In this document: positions 1 to 10,300 of the stretch, piece after piece
Position numbering within the stretch: position 1 is the first letter of the stretch
Layout: every line of letters starts with the position of its first letter
Assembly: GCA_002407675.1 (NCBI GenBank)
Contig: DHNW01000010.1
Location: forward strand, 137,336 to 201,335
Length of the DNA stretch: 64,000 bases
Direction of reading: 5' to 3'
From: Ruminococcaceae bacterium UBA5406
GTDB lineage: Bacteria; Bacillota; Clostridia; Oscillospirales; Acutalibacteraceae
Notes under the pieces: generated by a model
What the model was told of the DNA's origin: nothing
Databases searched by the model: none
What the model saw: only the letters and a program-made list of their open reading frames with translations
Program-made: the position numbers and the translations under genes

Positions 1-504
1 TTTCACGCATGCAACCTTTTGGGGGCGGACTTGCTGGTGCTGCATGGAAAAAGGAGTGACAAGCCCGGCATTTCCGACAGAGAGTTTTTTGAGCGTTATA
101 GCAGACTGTATGATCTGGGCCGGACTTTTGAAGTGACAGTTGCACAGGAAAATGTAAATCTTTACCGAAGTGACGATCCTGAGTTTATCAAAAAAATGAA
201 AGTTGCCTGCGGAAAGAATTGCGCTTTTGTACTGGATGTGAAACAAGCAGTCCGCGGAGGCACGGATCCATTTCTTCTTTGCGAGGCAATGGGGGAACAG
301 CTTGCCCACGTTCACATTAATGACAATAATGCCGTTTCAGACTGTTTACTTCCCGGCTTTGGGTCTATGGATTTTCCTAGACTTATTCGGCAATTAAGGC
401 GCCAGAAATTTAACGGAAACTTGATTATTGAAGTATACCGCAAAAGTTTTGGAAAATTGAACGAGCTTGTGACGGCAAAGCAGGTTGTTGAAAGCCTGCT
501 ATAA
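1..504 (+). CDS. Sugar phosphate isomerase/epimerase family protein (5'-truncated by window edge)
   Basis: C-terminal part of a xylose-isomerase-like TIM-barrel protein (AP endonuclease family 2 fold). The reading frame is open to base 1, so the gene starts outside the window; the TTG at 19 is probably internal. Strand-end motifs typical of the family are visible: LHGKRS, AQENV, VLDVKQA, HVHINDN and LIIEVY. Their Glu, Asp and His residues would form the divalent-metal site that isomerises or epimerises a small sugar or sugar phosphate. The substrate cannot be named. The frame stops at 502-504, and nrdR follows after its own promoter, so the two are not obviously one operon. Family assignment is good; specific function is unknown. 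Confidence 0.75.
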   Translation, partial: FHACNLLGADLLVLHGKRSDKPGISDREFFERYSRLYDLGRTFEVTVAQENVNLYRSDDPEFIKKMKVACGKNCAFVLDVKQAVRGGTDPFLLCEAMGEQLAHVHINDNNAVSDCLLPGFGSMDFPRLIRQLRRQKFNGNLIIEVYRKSFGKLNELVTAKQVVESLL

Positions 505-518
505 AATTAGGGCGATAC

Positions 519-548
519 TTGATATTTTTCATCAAAATATGATATTAT
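519..548 (+). promoter_or_regulatory. Putative sigma-A promoter of nrdR
   Basis: TTGATA (519-524), an 18-base spacer and TATTAT (543-548), ending 29 bases before the nrdR start. No NrdR-box-like palindrome is evident here, so autoregulation is not supported by this sequence. Confidence 0.55.
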
Positions 549-577
549 GATACAAAACAGGCAGGGGGGTAGGAGAA

Positions 578-1042
578 ATGAAGTGCCCATATTGTGGATA
601 CAGGGAAAGCAAAGTGATCGATTCTCGGCCGACTGACGAGGGTGAGCGTATCCGCAGGCGGAGAGAATGCTTGAAATGCTCCAAACGTTTTACAACGTAT
701 GAGGTGATTGAAACCGTTCCTATTGTAGTCATTAAAAAGGATAAATCCCGCGAAACATTTGACCGGAACAAATTGCTGAACGGTCTGCTGAGAGCTTGCG
801 AAAAGCGTCCTGTTTCCATTGAGACGCTGGAAAAAATCGTTGATGAAATTGAATCCATGCTTCAAAATTCACTGGATCGAGAAGTTCCATCCAGTTTAAT
901 TGGAAAATACGCAATGGAAAAGCTGAAAAACATTGATGAAGTGGCTTATGTGCGTTTTGCTTCGGTTTACCGTCAGTTTAAAGATATCAATTCCTTTATG
1001 GAAGAACTCAGCCGGATGATGAAAAGCAAAAAAGCAAAATAG
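578..1042 (+). CDS. nrdR: Transcriptional repressor NrdR
   Basis: NrdR is the nucleotide-sensing repressor of ribonucleotide reductase operons: it binds (d)ATP through an ATP-cone and then binds paired NrdR boxes. The 154-residue length is normal for the family. A zinc ribbon is formed by Cys3, Cys6, Cys31 and Cys34 with the basic RIRRRRE stretch between them; the ATP-cone fills residues from about 48 to 138 (VIKKDKSRETFDRNKL onward). ATG at 578 is preceded by a GGAG-type ribosome site. A likely target lies in this window: nrdD at 61170 has two NrdR-box-like sites over its promoter. Identification is secure; the regulatory link is inference. Confidence 0.97.
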   Translation: MKCPYCGYRESKVIDSRPTDEGERIRRRRECLKCSKRFTTYEVIETVPIVVIKKDKSRETFDRNKLLNGLLRACEKRPVSIETLEKIVDEIESMLQNSLDREVPSSLIGKYAMEKLKNIDEVAYVRFASVYRQFKDINSFMEELSRMMKSKKAK

Positions 1043-1057
1043 CAATAAATGTCCGTC

Positions 1058-1088
1058 GCAGCCGCCGATTTTATTTTCTGGCGGCTGC
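1058..1088 (+). terminator. Hairpin after nrdR, possible terminator
   Basis: Perfect 9-bp inverted repeat GCAGCCGCC (1058-1066) / GGCGGCTGC (1080-1088) with a 13-base T-rich loop, 16 bases after the nrdR stop. No good T-run follows on the + strand, so intrinsic termination would be weak. Confidence 0.4.
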
Positions 1089-1217
1089 TGTGTTACTTGG
1101 CTGCTCGGTAAAATTGTTTCCAAATTGTGAAAGTTGACGATCGTTCGGATATTAGAGAGGAAGTACTTTACTTTGTCAACTGCTTATTGTAAAATGAACT
1201 GAACAGGAGTGTTGAAT

Positions 1218-1934
1218 TTGCAGCCAAAATATAAGAGAATTTTATTAAAGCTAAGCGGAGAAAGTCTTGCCGGCCCGCAGACACATGGAATCGATTTTGA
1301 TACGGTCTTAGAGATCTGCAAGCCGGTTAAAACATGCGTAGAGATGGGTGTACAGATTGGAATCGTTGTCGGCGGCGGCAATTTCTGGAGGGGCCGTTCC
1401 AGTGGAACAATGGACCGCACGCGGGCCGATCACATGGGGATGCTTGCCACAACTATCAATGCGTTAGGTGTTGCGGACGCGCTGGAACAGCTGGGACTGA
1501 CCGTACGGGTTCAAACCGCCATTGCCATGCAGCAAATTGCTGAACCGTATATTCGCAACAAGGCCGTGCGCCATTTGGAAAAGGGAAGGGTGGTTGTTTT
1601 CGGCTGCGGAACCGGAAACCCGTTTTTTTCAACAGACACAGCGGCAGCCTTGCGTGCGGCAGAGATTGAAGCGGATGTTATCCTAAAAGCCACCATGGTT
1701 GACGGTGTATATGACAGTGATCCCAAAAAGAACCCCAATGCCGTTAAATTTGATTCATTAACCTATATGGATGTCCTTAATAAAAATTTGCAGGTAATGG
1801 ACAGTACAGCGGCCTCGCTGTGCCGGGATAATCATATTCCGATACTGGTATTCAGTATTGACGATCCGGAAAATATTGTAAGAGCGGTTTGCGGAGAGCC
1901 AATTGGCACGATTGTAAAGGAGGAACTCCCATGA
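1218..1934 (+). CDS. pyrH: UMP kinase
   Basis: Phosphorylates UMP to UDP in pyrimidine nucleotide synthesis; a hexameric amino-acid-kinase-fold cytosolic enzyme. Recognised by KRILLKLSGE at the start, GIVVGGGNFWRG, MDRTRADHMGM and the ATP-site stretch KATMVDGVYDSDP. I chose TTG 1218 over GTG 1209: AGGAG at 1205-1209 would overlap the GTG but lies 8 bases before the TTG, giving MQPKYKR, which matches the family N-terminus. The product is 238 residues, close to the family's usual 240. It overlaps frr by four bases (ATGA) and heads the translation/lipid/isoprenoid operon, as in many Firmicutes, although rpsB and tsf are not in front of it. Confidence 0.96.
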   Translation: MQPKYKRILLKLSGESLAGPQTHGIDFDTVLEICKPVKTCVEMGVQIGIVVGGGNFWRGRSSGTMDRTRADHMGMLATTINALGVADALEQLGLTVRVQTAIAMQQIAEPYIRNKAVRHLEKGRVVVFGCGTGNPFFSTDTAAALRAAEIEADVILKATMVDGVYDSDPKKNPNAVKFDSLTYMDVLNKNLQVMDSTAASLCRDNHIPILVFSIDDPENIVRAVCGEPIGTIVKEELP

Positions 1935-2485
1935 AAGAAGTTTTGGAAGATGCGGAGAAACGCATGAAGAAGAGTATTGCCGTGCTGTCATCAGATTATA
2001 AATCCATCCGTGCAGGGCGGGCAAACCCTGCCGTTTTGGATAAAATCCGCGTGAACTATTATGGTGCGCCAACACCCATCAATCAGCTGGCTGCGGTTTC
2101 CGTCAGTGAAGCGCGGGTACTGACCATTCAGCCTTGGGACATGTCCATTTCCCGGGAAGTTGTCAAGGCAATCGAAACTTCTGACTTAGGCATCAATCCT
2201 CAGTTTGACGGAAAAATCATCCGCCTTTCCTTTCCGCCCCTTTCAGAAGAAAGACGGCGTGACTTGGTAAAGGAAATCAGCAAAATGTGTGAGGACTGCA
2301 AAGTCTCAGTCCGCTCCATCCGAAGAGACACCATGGAGAAGCTCAAATCAATGGAGAAAAAATCCGAAATTACGGAGGACGACCTGAAAAGTGCAGAAAA
2401 GAAGACTCAGAATTTAACGGATGAATATTGCAAGGAAGCGGAACAAACCTGCGAAGGCAAGAAAAAGGAAATCATGGAGATATAA
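1931..2485 (+). CDS. frr: Ribosome recycling factor
   Basis: Splits post-termination ribosomes together with EF-G. The 184-residue product has the normal length and the family pattern: a long helical domain with AEKRMKKS, SIRAGRANP and the conserved RVNYYGAPTP near residue 40, and the QPWD motif. The start at 1931 follows AAGGAGG inside pyrH (about 1917-1923) with 7-8 bases spacing and overlaps the pyrH stop, so translation is probably coupled. An upstream in-frame start at 1889 would lie deep in pyrH and is rejected. Confidence 0.97.
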   Translation: MKEVLEDAEKRMKKSIAVLSSDYKSIRAGRANPAVLDKIRVNYYGAPTPINQLAAVSVSEARVLTIQPWDMSISREVVKAIETSDLGINPQFDGKIIRLSFPPLSEERRRDLVKEISKMCEDCKVSVRSIRRDTMEKLKSMEKKSEITEDDLKSAEKKTQNLTDEYCKEAEQTCEGKKKEIMEI

Positions 2486-2491
2486 AACATT

Positions 2492-3199
2492 ATGGCAGAG
2501 AGAGTTTTACCACAGCATTTGGGAATCATAATGGACGGAAACGGCCGTTGGGCGAAAAAACGCGGTTTGCCGCGATCGGCTGGGCACGCAGCCGGCGCTG
2601 CTGTATTTAAAAATATCACCCGGTATTGCAGTAAAATTGGAATAAAGTATTTGACGGTTTATGCGTTTTCTACGGAAAACTGGCGTCGGCCTCAAGATGA
2701 AGTCCTTACGCTGATTAAGCTTTTCAAGCAATATTTAAATGATGCTTTGACCAACTTTCTCGGAGAAAATGTAAGAGTGTGTTTTTTAGGGGACACTTCG
2801 GTTTTTGATCCACAGCTTCGGCAATTAATTGCCGAAACCGAGGAGGTATCTTCGAAGAAAACCGGCATGGTCCTGAATGTTGCTCTGAATTATGGAGGCC
2901 GTGCGGAAATCGTTCGTGCCGCCCGTTTCCTTGCCCAGGAGGTAAAAGACGGGAAACTGAATCCACAGGACATTGATGAGAATTCTTTTTCTGCCAGAAT
3001 GTATACGGCCGGTCAGCCTGATCCGGATTTGATCATCCGCCCAAGCGGCGAAAAACGGTTGTCTAATTTTTTGCTTTGGCAGTCGGCCTATGCGGAATAT
3101 ATTGCTATGGACGTTTTATGGCCTGATTTTCGTCCGGAACATCTTGAGCAGGCTCTGGATGCTTATGCCAAACGCAACCGGCGGTTTGGGGGGATTTAG
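2492..3199 (+). CDS. uppS: Isoprenyl transferase (undecaprenyl diphosphate synthase)
   Basis: Cis-prenyltransferase that condenses isopentenyl diphosphate onto farnesyl diphosphate to make C55-PP, the lipid carrier for peptidoglycan and wall polymers. The signature GIIMDGNGRWAKKRG is at residues 11-25, with catalytic Asp15; YAFSTENW and the C-terminal DLIIRPSGEKRLSNFLLWQ are also present. At 235 residues it is typical. Its place directly before cdsA and dxr, and the presence of uppP at 54 kb, tie it to the envelope lipid pathway. The stop abuts the cdsA GTG with no gap. Confidence 0.96.
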   Translation: MAERVLPQHLGIIMDGNGRWAKKRGLPRSAGHAAGAAVFKNITRYCSKIGIKYLTVYAFSTENWRRPQDEVLTLIKLFKQYLNDALTNFLGENVRVCFLGDTSVFDPQLRQLIAETEEVSSKKTGMVLNVALNYGGRAEIVRAARFLAQEVKDGKLNPQDIDENSFSARMYTAGQPDPDLIIRPSGEKRLSNFLLWQSAYAEYIAMDVLWPDFRPEHLEQALDAYAKRNRRFGGI

Positions 3200-4021
3200 G
3201 TGAAAGCTCGAGTTACATCGGCAATTACTCTGACTTTTTTCCTGCTTGCGATTGTTGTGTTTAATAAATCGTTTCCTCCGGCATTAAATATTGCGATTGC
3301 ACTTGTTTCCGTATTGGGTGTCTATGAGATTATTTCAGCGCTTGGTCTCGCAAAAAACTGCATTCTGATGATTCCCAGTCTTTTGTTTGCAGTGGCGTTT
3401 CCATTTTTAGAAACTTCATTCGGACGGGAAATTGCTTACTTTGTATATACAGTTATTATTTTTACAGCACTGATCATTTACCATTCCTGCACAACTTTTC
3501 GTGAAGTCGGCGTAATTTACAGTATGTCACTGATGATCCCGACAGCTCTGGAAACAATTGTGGAACTGCGGACACTTGGCGGAAAACACGGAATGTTCTA
3601 CGTCATTATCGCGATTTTTTCCGCATGGATTTCGGATATGGGCGGATTTTTTGCCGGTAAATTGTTTGGAAAACATAAATTATGCCCGGACATCAGCCCC
3701 AAGAAAACGACAGAGGGCGTTATTGGCTCGTTTGTCTTAAATATTGCTGCCATGCTGCTGTTTGGCTATGTGTTTGAGGCTATCAACTATTCCAGCCATA
3801 TTCGGGTATCATATCTGGCATTAGTATTGATCGGTGTATTTGGTACAGTTTTGTCCATTTTGGGCGATTTGAGCTTTTCCCTTATCAAGCGCAGCTGTCA
3901 CATCAAGGATTTCAGCGAAATCATTCCGGGACACGGGGGAATTTTGGATCGATTTGACAGTGTGATTTTTGAAGCGCCGTTTGTTTATCTTTTGGTTCAG
4001 TTTTTACCGATTGTAAAATAA
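3200..4021 (+). CDS. cdsA: Phosphatidate cytidylyltransferase
   Basis: Integral membrane enzyme making CDP-diacylglycerol from phosphatidic acid and CTP, the branch point of phospholipid synthesis. The 273-residue product has several hydrophobic segments (for example residues 5-25, 55-95, 130-150) and the CdsA signature near the C-terminus: GDLSFSLIKRSCHIKDF followed by IIPGHGGILDRFDS, with the metal-binding Asp residues. GTG at 3200 begins right after the uppS stop; the GGGGGG tract ending uppS provides the ribosome site. Identification is firm. Confidence 0.95.
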   Translation: MKARVTSAITLTFFLLAIVVFNKSFPPALNIAIALVSVLGVYEIISALGLAKNCILMIPSLLFAVAFPFLETSFGREIAYFVYTVIIFTALIIYHSCTTFREVGVIYSMSLMIPTALETIVELRTLGGKHGMFYVIIAIFSAWISDMGGFFAGKLFGKHKLCPDISPKKTTEGVIGSFVLNIAAMLLFGYVFEAINYSSHIRVSYLALVLIGVFGTVLSILGDLSFSLIKRSCHIKDFSEIIPGHGGILDRFDSVIFEAPFVYLLVQFLPIVK

Positions 4022-4063
4022 TTACTTCCTATCTGCAATAAAATATAATGGGTGAATTATTTC

Positions 4064-5221
4064 ATGAAAAGATGTCTGTCCATTTTGGGTTCTACTGGTT
4101 CTATCGGACGCCAGACGATTGACGTTGCACGCAGGCTGGGTTTAAAAATAAATGCCCTGGCAGCAAACCGAAACGTCCGGCTTCTGGAAGAACAGGCACG
4201 GGAGTTCCGTCCAAGGCTGGTAGCAGTGTCCGATCCTTTGGCGGCCAAAGAGTTGAGAACAGCGATAGCCGACCTTCCCGTAAGAGTGGAGGAAGGAACG
4301 GACGGTCTCTGTGAGGCGGCTTCGGTTCCAGAAGCTGATCTCGTCTGCAATTCCATTGTAGGAATTGCAGGATTGATACCGACCCTTGCTGCTATTCGCG
4401 CGAAAAAGGATATTGCGCTTGCCAACAAGGAAACACTGGTTGCTGGCGGAGAGGTCGTTATGAAAGCGGCCCACAGTGCAGGAGTTCAAATTCTGCCGGT
4501 TGACAGCGAACATTCCGCCATTTTTCAATGCCTTCAGGGCTGTCCAGAGAAAAAGGAAGTTAAGCGGATTATTCTGACAGCTTCTGGAGGCCCTTTTTTT
4601 GGAAAAACGAAGGAAGAACTTCAGACTGTTACACCGGATCAGGCGCTGCACCATCCAAACTGGAGTATGGGACCGAAAGTCACCATTGATTCCGCAACCA
4701 TGATGAATAAAGGCTTGGAAATCATCGAGGCTTCCTGGCTTTTTCAAATGCCGGCTTCAAAAATTGACGTACTGGTCCAGAGGGAAAGCGTGATTCATTC
4801 CATGGTGGAATATCAGGACCATTCTGTCATTGCTCAGCTCGGCGTACCGGATATGCGCCTTCCGATTCAATATGCCATCACTTTTCCGGAGCGAACTGTT
4901 TCCCCCGTAAAGTCTCTTGACTTTACGAAATATGGGAAGTTAACGTTTGCACGTCCAGACGAAGAAGCTTTTCCCTGTCTGTCAGCCTGCAAACTGGCAC
5001 TGAAGAAGGGCGGACTGGTTCCGGCTGCCGCAAATGGGGCAAATGAGGCGGCAGTTCAGCTCTTTTTAAACAGAAAAATCCGTTTTACGGATATCAGCGA
5101 TTTGGTTTTGGATGCTATGAATCATCAGCCGGATAAAAATACCGATATTACTGTGCGGGATATACTGAATGCGGATGCTGAGGCACGCAGATTTGTTTTG
5201 AATTCTGTCGGCGGAAGGTGA
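4064..5221 (+). CDS. dxr: 1-deoxy-D-xylulose 5-phosphate reductoisomerase
   Basis: Converts DXP to MEP with NADPH, the committed step of the MEP isoprenoid pathway. The Rossmann motif LGSTGSIGRQT sits at the N-terminus; LPVDSEHSAIFQ and MGPKVTIDSATMMNKGLE carry metal- and substrate-binding residues. I prefer ATG 4064 to the GTG at 4052: GGGTGA at 4050-4055 is correctly placed for it and MKRCLSILGSTGS fits homologues. The product has 385 residues. It overlaps rseP by four bases. IspG follows two genes later, and IspD and IspF are at 39.8-41 kb, so four MEP enzymes are in this window. Confidence 0.96.
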   Translation: MKRCLSILGSTGSIGRQTIDVARRLGLKINALAANRNVRLLEEQAREFRPRLVAVSDPLAAKELRTAIADLPVRVEEGTDGLCEAASVPEADLVCNSIVGIAGLIPTLAAIRAKKDIALANKETLVAGGEVVMKAAHSAGVQILPVDSEHSAIFQCLQGCPEKKEVKRIILTASGGPFFGKTKEELQTVTPDQALHHPNWSMGPKVTIDSATMMNKGLEIIEASWLFQMPASKIDVLVQRESVIHSMVEYQDHSVIAQLGVPDMRLPIQYAITFPERTVSPVKSLDFTKYGKLTFARPDEEAFPCLSACKLALKKGGLVPAAANGANEAAVQLFLNRKIRFTDISDLVLDAMNHQPDKNTDITVRDILNADAEARRFVLNSVGGR

Positions 5222-6303
5222 GGGTGATTGTCATAGTTAAAGTTATTTTAATCATTATAGCGGTTTTGCTGTTTGGCTTTATGATTTTTATTCATGAATT
5301 CGGTCATTTTTTTACGGCAAAATTGTCTGGAATCCGTGTCAATGAGTTTGCAATTGGTATGGGTCCTACACTGTTCCATTTTCAAAAGGGAGAAACTAAA
5401 TATGCCTTGCGTCTGTTTCCAATCGGCGGTTTCTGCGCCATGGAAGGGGAAGATACCGACAGTCCGGACAACGGGGCATTTAATAATAAGCCAATCTGGA
5501 AACGCATAATTGTTATTTCAATGGGTGCTATTATGAACATCCTGTTTGGCCTTGTTCTTATGATGATTATTCTTGGTCAGGAACCGGCCTTTACTTCAAC
5601 AACAATAGCTCAGTTCACTAAGAATTCCGCTTTGCAGAGCGCGGGTCTGAAAACCGGGGACACATTTGTTTCCATTGATCACTATCGGATCCGTGGTGAT
5701 AAGGATCTGAATTTTGCACTTGCCACCGCCAATCCGGATTCCGTAGATATTGAGATCAACCGAAGCGGAAAATTACTTCATTTTGACGACGTCAAATTTC
5801 ATTCCCAGATTTTAAAGGGGAAAAAGTATGTCACAATTGATTTTTATGTTCTGCCAATCCGAAAAACGGCAGGTACATTGATTCAAAAATCTGCACAGGA
5901 CACGGTTTCCACGGTCCGAATGGTTTGGTACAGTTTGCTTGGGCTTCTTTCCGGAAAATTTGGGCTGAATGATATGGCTGGCCCGGTGGGAGCCGCAGAT
6001 GCCGTAGGTCAGGCTGTTTCGGCCGGGTTAAAGCAAAGCTTTTTAAGCGGGCTGAATAATGTACTGTATATTATGATGCTTTTTACCGTCAACCTGGGTG
6101 TGTTTAATCTGATTCCTTTTCCAGCATTGGACGGCGGAAAACTGTTTTTTTTAATTATCGAAGCAATCCGTCGCAAACCGATCAAAGCGCAATATCAGGT
6201 TGCTGTTGAAACAGTAGGTTTTGTCCTTTTGATGGGATTCATGCTGCTGGTTACGTACAGCGATATTCTTCGGCTGGTAACCGGAAAGGGGCTTGGTGGA
6301 TAA
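5218..6303 (+). CDS. rseP: RIP (site-2) zinc metalloprotease RseP/RasP
   Basis: Intramembrane protease that cleaves anti-sigma factors and leftover signal peptides within the membrane. The first membrane segment carries the zinc motif HEFGH (residue 26 onward); the second zinc ligand region is NLIPFPALDGGK near residue 300; a PDZ domain lies between (AGLKTGDTFVSIDHYRI). At 361 residues it is usual for the family. Start GTG 5218 overlaps the dxr stop in GTGA; GTG 5224 is a possible alternative. Its stop TAA overlaps the ispG ATG by one base. Confidence 0.95.
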   Translation: MRVIVIVKVILIIIAVLLFGFMIFIHEFGHFFTAKLSGIRVNEFAIGMGPTLFHFQKGETKYALRLFPIGGFCAMEGEDTDSPDNGAFNNKPIWKRIIVISMGAIMNILFGLVLMMIILGQEPAFTSTTIAQFTKNSALQSAGLKTGDTFVSIDHYRIRGDKDLNFALATANPDSVDIEINRSGKLLHFDDVKFHSQILKGKKYVTIDFYVLPIRKTAGTLIQKSAQDTVSTVRMVWYSLLGLLSGKFGLNDMAGPVGAADAVGQAVSAGLKQSFLSGLNNVLYIMMLFTVNLGVFNLIPFPALDGGKLFFLIIEAIRRKPIKAQYQVAVETVGFVLLMGFMLLVTYSDILRLVTGKGLGG

Positions 6304-7343
6304 TGCGTATTTCCCAGCAGGTTACTGTCGGCGGTGTTCCGGTTGGAGGCGGCGCAAAAATAACAGTTCAATCCATGTTAAACACGCCTGCCGGGGAAAT
6401 TACGACGGCTGTTCAGCAAGCGGAAGAACTGGAAAAAGCCGGCTGCGAAATTCTTCGTGCCGCTGTTCCGGATGAATCGTCAGTCGAGTTAATTCCCGCT
6501 CTTAAAAAAGCCGTTCACATTCCGATTGTTGCGGACATTCATTTTAATTACCGGTTAGCGCTGGCTGCCGCCGCCGCCGGGGTAGATGCCATCCGTATTA
6601 ATCCAGGAAACATAGGTTCCAATGACCGGGTAAAAGCAGTGGCGGATGCGTGCCGGGAACGGGCAATCCCCATTCGCATTGGTGTGAACTCTGGTTCCGT
6701 CCGAAAGGAAATTTTACAGAAATACGGCGGTCCTACTCCGGAAGCCTTGGCTGAAAGCGCTTTGTATCATGCGTCACTGCTGGAGAAATTCGGTTTTTCA
6801 AAGATTGTGCTTTCCATAAAATCATCTGATGTCAATACCATGATTGCTGCAAATGAGATCGTTGCCAGAAAATGCGATTATCCGTTGCATCTTGGTGTTA
6901 CGCATGCCGGAACAGAACGGACGGGCTTAATTAAATCATCCATCGGAATCGGTACCTTGCTTCGGGAAGGAATCGGAGATACAATCCGTGTATCTCTGAC
7001 TGCTGATCCTGTTCAGGAAGTCCAAGCTGGAGTAGGTATTCTGAAAGCCCTCGGCCTTCGCGGGGGCACAAAAATTATTTCATGCCCGACGTGCGGCAGA
7101 ACGCAGATTGATCTGCTCAAAATAACGGATGAGGTGGAAAAACGCCTTTCCAACTGTAAAAAAAATATTACGGTTGCTGTTATGGGATGTGCTGTAAATG
7201 GGCCGGGAGAGGCGCGTGAAGCCGATGTTGGAATTGCGGGAGGAGACGGCTGCGGTTTAATTTTTAAAAAAGGCCAGGTTCTCCGCAAAGTGCCCGAAAG
7301 CGAACTGGTTGACAGCCTCATGCAAGAGATCGAAAATTTATGA
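6303..7343 (+). CDS. ispG: 4-hydroxy-3-methylbut-2-en-1-yl diphosphate synthase
   Basis: [4Fe-4S] enzyme of the MEP pathway converting MEcPP to HMBPP with flavodoxin or ferredoxin as donor. Family marks include VQSMLNTPAGE at the N-terminus, VADIHFNYRLAL, RINPGNIG and the cluster cysteines in ISCPTCGRTQIDLL and MGCAVNGPGEAREADVG. The 346-residue length is that of the short bacterial form without the extra insert of plant enzymes. It overlaps the polC start by four bases. The same rseP-ispG-polC order is common in Clostridia. Confidence 0.96.
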   Translation: MRISQQVTVGGVPVGGGAKITVQSMLNTPAGEITTAVQQAEELEKAGCEILRAAVPDESSVELIPALKKAVHIPIVADIHFNYRLALAAAAAGVDAIRINPGNIGSNDRVKAVADACRERAIPIRIGVNSGSVRKEILQKYGGPTPEALAESALYHASLLEKFGFSKIVLSIKSSDVNTMIAANEIVARKCDYPLHLGVTHAGTERTGLIKSSIGIGTLLREGIGDTIRVSLTADPVQEVQAGVGILKALGLRGGTKIISCPTCGRTQIDLLKITDEVEKRLSNCKKNITVAVMGCAVNGPGEAREADVGIAGGDGCGLIFKKGQVLRKVPESELVDSLMQEIENL

Positions 7344-10300
7344 AAGAAGCTGTTCCATTGAAGAATTTCAGAGATTTTTTTGCCTCTTACATAAATACCG
7401 AAAAATTCCCGCCGCAAGTTTGCGACGGGAAAATTTCATCACTCCAAATTGATTCGCATAAGCGGACCCTTTCTGTTCAGGTGCATTTTTCGTCTCTTGT
7501 CGAAAGGACGGTGCTGTATGCCATTGAGAAAGAACTGACATCATGCAGAAGTCTTCAGCTAAACGGCGCAAGCATCCATCCGCGATTCCCAAAAGAGTGT
7601 TTTTCTGCCGTGTATTATCCAAACTTGGTTTTGGAGCTGAAGCGGCGGGAGGCCAGCATTAACGGAACCTTGCAGGGTTCTGCCGTACGTTTGGAAAATG
7701 ACTCTATGATAATCACCCTCAGTCATGGAGGCAGTGATCTGCTGCAATCCCGCCACGCGGATCGGATCCTTTCCAAACTGATTTTAGAGGAATTTGGAAT
7801 TGTAATGCCGGTCAAGTTTGATGGGACACTGACCGTTCATGAATCTGATCCAGTCTATATTGAACACAAGAAAAAAATTGAAGAGAAAAAGAAACGCGAC
7901 GCCTTGATCGACAGCGTTGCTTCCTACCAGGCAGACTTCCAAAAGAAGGATGGTCCGGCGGCGACTGTCAGCGTCCGGACTGAGGAAACGCTTTTTCCCA
8001 GTATCATACAGGAAAGTGCGAGGGAACTTTACGGGCACATGCCAAAAGCAAAACCAACTCCAATTTCACAAGTTACACCCGATATTGGCAGTGTAACAAT
8101 CTGGGGAGAAATCTTCTCTGTGGATCGCAGGGATACGCGCGATAAACAGCGCAGAATTTATTCGATCAATATCACGGATTATACGGGTTCCATAACCTTA
8201 AAAATTATAGAAATGGTTTCCCAATGCAAAATGTTGGACACGCTTTCCAATGGAATATCTGTTCTGGTCCGAGGAAGCGTGGAATATGACAAATATGACC
8301 ACGAAATTGTGGTGCGTCCCAAAGGAATTGCGACCGTACAGCAGGTAAAAGTAGCCGACAGTGCCCCTAAAAAGCGGGTGGAGCTGCATTTGCATACGAA
8401 CATGTCCGCCATGGACGGTGTTAATTCTGCCGGCGATTTAGTCCGGCGTGCGGCAGAATGGGGCCATAAGGCTGTTGCCATTACGGATCATGGTGTGGCA
8501 CAAGCGTTTCCTGATGCTATGAACGCCGCAGAAGACCTCGAAAAAAAGGGCCGATCCATCAAAGTGATTTATGGGATTGAAGCCTATTTTGTCAATGATC
8601 TGGTTCCGGCGGTTAAGGGAAAAACCGACAAGACATTTCAGGATGAGCTTATATCTTTCGATATTGAAACCACCGGCCTTAGCCCAATCAGTGACCGGAT
8701 TACCGAAATCGGTGCCGTCCGTATTGTAAATGGTGCTGTTGCGGATTCGTTTGATACTTTTGTTGATCCGGAGCGTCCAATCCCTCCAAAAATCACAGAA
8801 CTGACCAGTATCACCAATGAGATGGTACGAGGTGCTCCAAAAGAAAAAGAGGCCATCCAGTCTTTTTTTCGATTCTGCGGAAAAAATGCCGTGCTGATTG
8901 CTCATAATGCGGATTTTGATACATCTTTTATCCGGATGGCGGCAAACCGCAGCGGGATGGAATTTTCCAACACGTACATTGATACGGTCCCCATGTGCCG
9001 CTCCCTGCTAAAAGGCATTAAAAACTGTAAACTGGATACCGTTGCGAAATATTTGAAACTGGATGATTTTCATCATCACCGTGCATGCGACGATGCGGCG
9101 GTTCTGGCGAAAATTTTTCTCTGTTTGCTGCAGCGTCTGACCGAAGACACCAAAGCCAGAAAAATTATGGATATCAATACATCGCTCGCCGGCGGGGATA
9201 TCAAAAAGATGAAATCCTACCACATGATTATCCTTGCCAAAAATAATATCGGCCTGAAAAACCTGTATAAACTCATTTCAAAATCACACCTCGATTATTT
9301 TTACCGAAATCCTCGAATTCCGAAAACAGAATTAATCAAACACCGCGAGGGTTTGCTGATTGGAAGCGCCTGTCAGGCCGGTGAACTCTATCAGGCGGTT
9401 TTTTCCGCGCAGCCTTGGCCTGTTTTATGTGATATCGCATCTTTTTATGATTATCTGGAGATTCAGCCGCTTGGAAATAATGAGTTTATGGTTCGGGAGG
9501 GAATGGTGCCGGATGAAGAAAAGCTGAGAGATTTCAACCGGACGATTGTAAAACTTGGCCAGAAGTTGAATAAACCGGTTGTGGCCACGTGCGACGTTCA
9601 TTTTATGGATCCGAAAGACGGAGCTTACCGAAAAATCTTAATGGCTGGACTTGGCTATAAAGACACGGATCATCAGGCACCGCTCTATTTGCGCACAACA
9701 GATGAAATGCTGGAGGAATTCTCATATTTAGGCAAAGAAAAAGCCTATGAAGTTGTTGTAACCAACACGAATTTAATCGCAGATCAAATTGATCGGATCC
9801 GCCCTATACCGTTGGGGACATTTCCGCCCTTTATTGAGGGTGCCGAAAAACAACTGACGGATATTACATGGACAAGGGCAAAAGAAATCTATGGAGATCC
9901 CCTCCCAAAAATTGTAAAGGATCGCCTTGACCGTGAACTTGGCTCGATTACCAAACATGGATTTTCCATTTTGTATATGACGGCGCAGAAGTTGGTGGCA
10001 GACTCCGTTGCACACGGTTACCTGGTTGGCTCGCGTGGTTCAGTCGGTTCCTCTTTCGTCGCCAATATGGCCGGCATTTCAGAAGTTAACCCGTTGCAAC
10101 CGCATTATGTCTGTCCAAAATGCAAGCACAGCGAATTCATTACGGACGGCAGTGTTGGCAGCGGCTTTGACCTGCCTCCCAAAAAATGCCCAGTCTGCGG
10201 AACAGAGTACAACCGGGACGGCCATACTATTCCATTTGAAACATTTCTCGGCTTCGACGGGGACAAGACTCCTGATATTGACTTGAATTTTTCCGGTGAA

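Noticed and set aside
1134..1190. Sigma-A promoter for pyrH using TTGACG at 1134
   Set aside because: No acceptable -10 lies at 16-18 bases; the weaker alternatives around 1167-1190 were not convincing.
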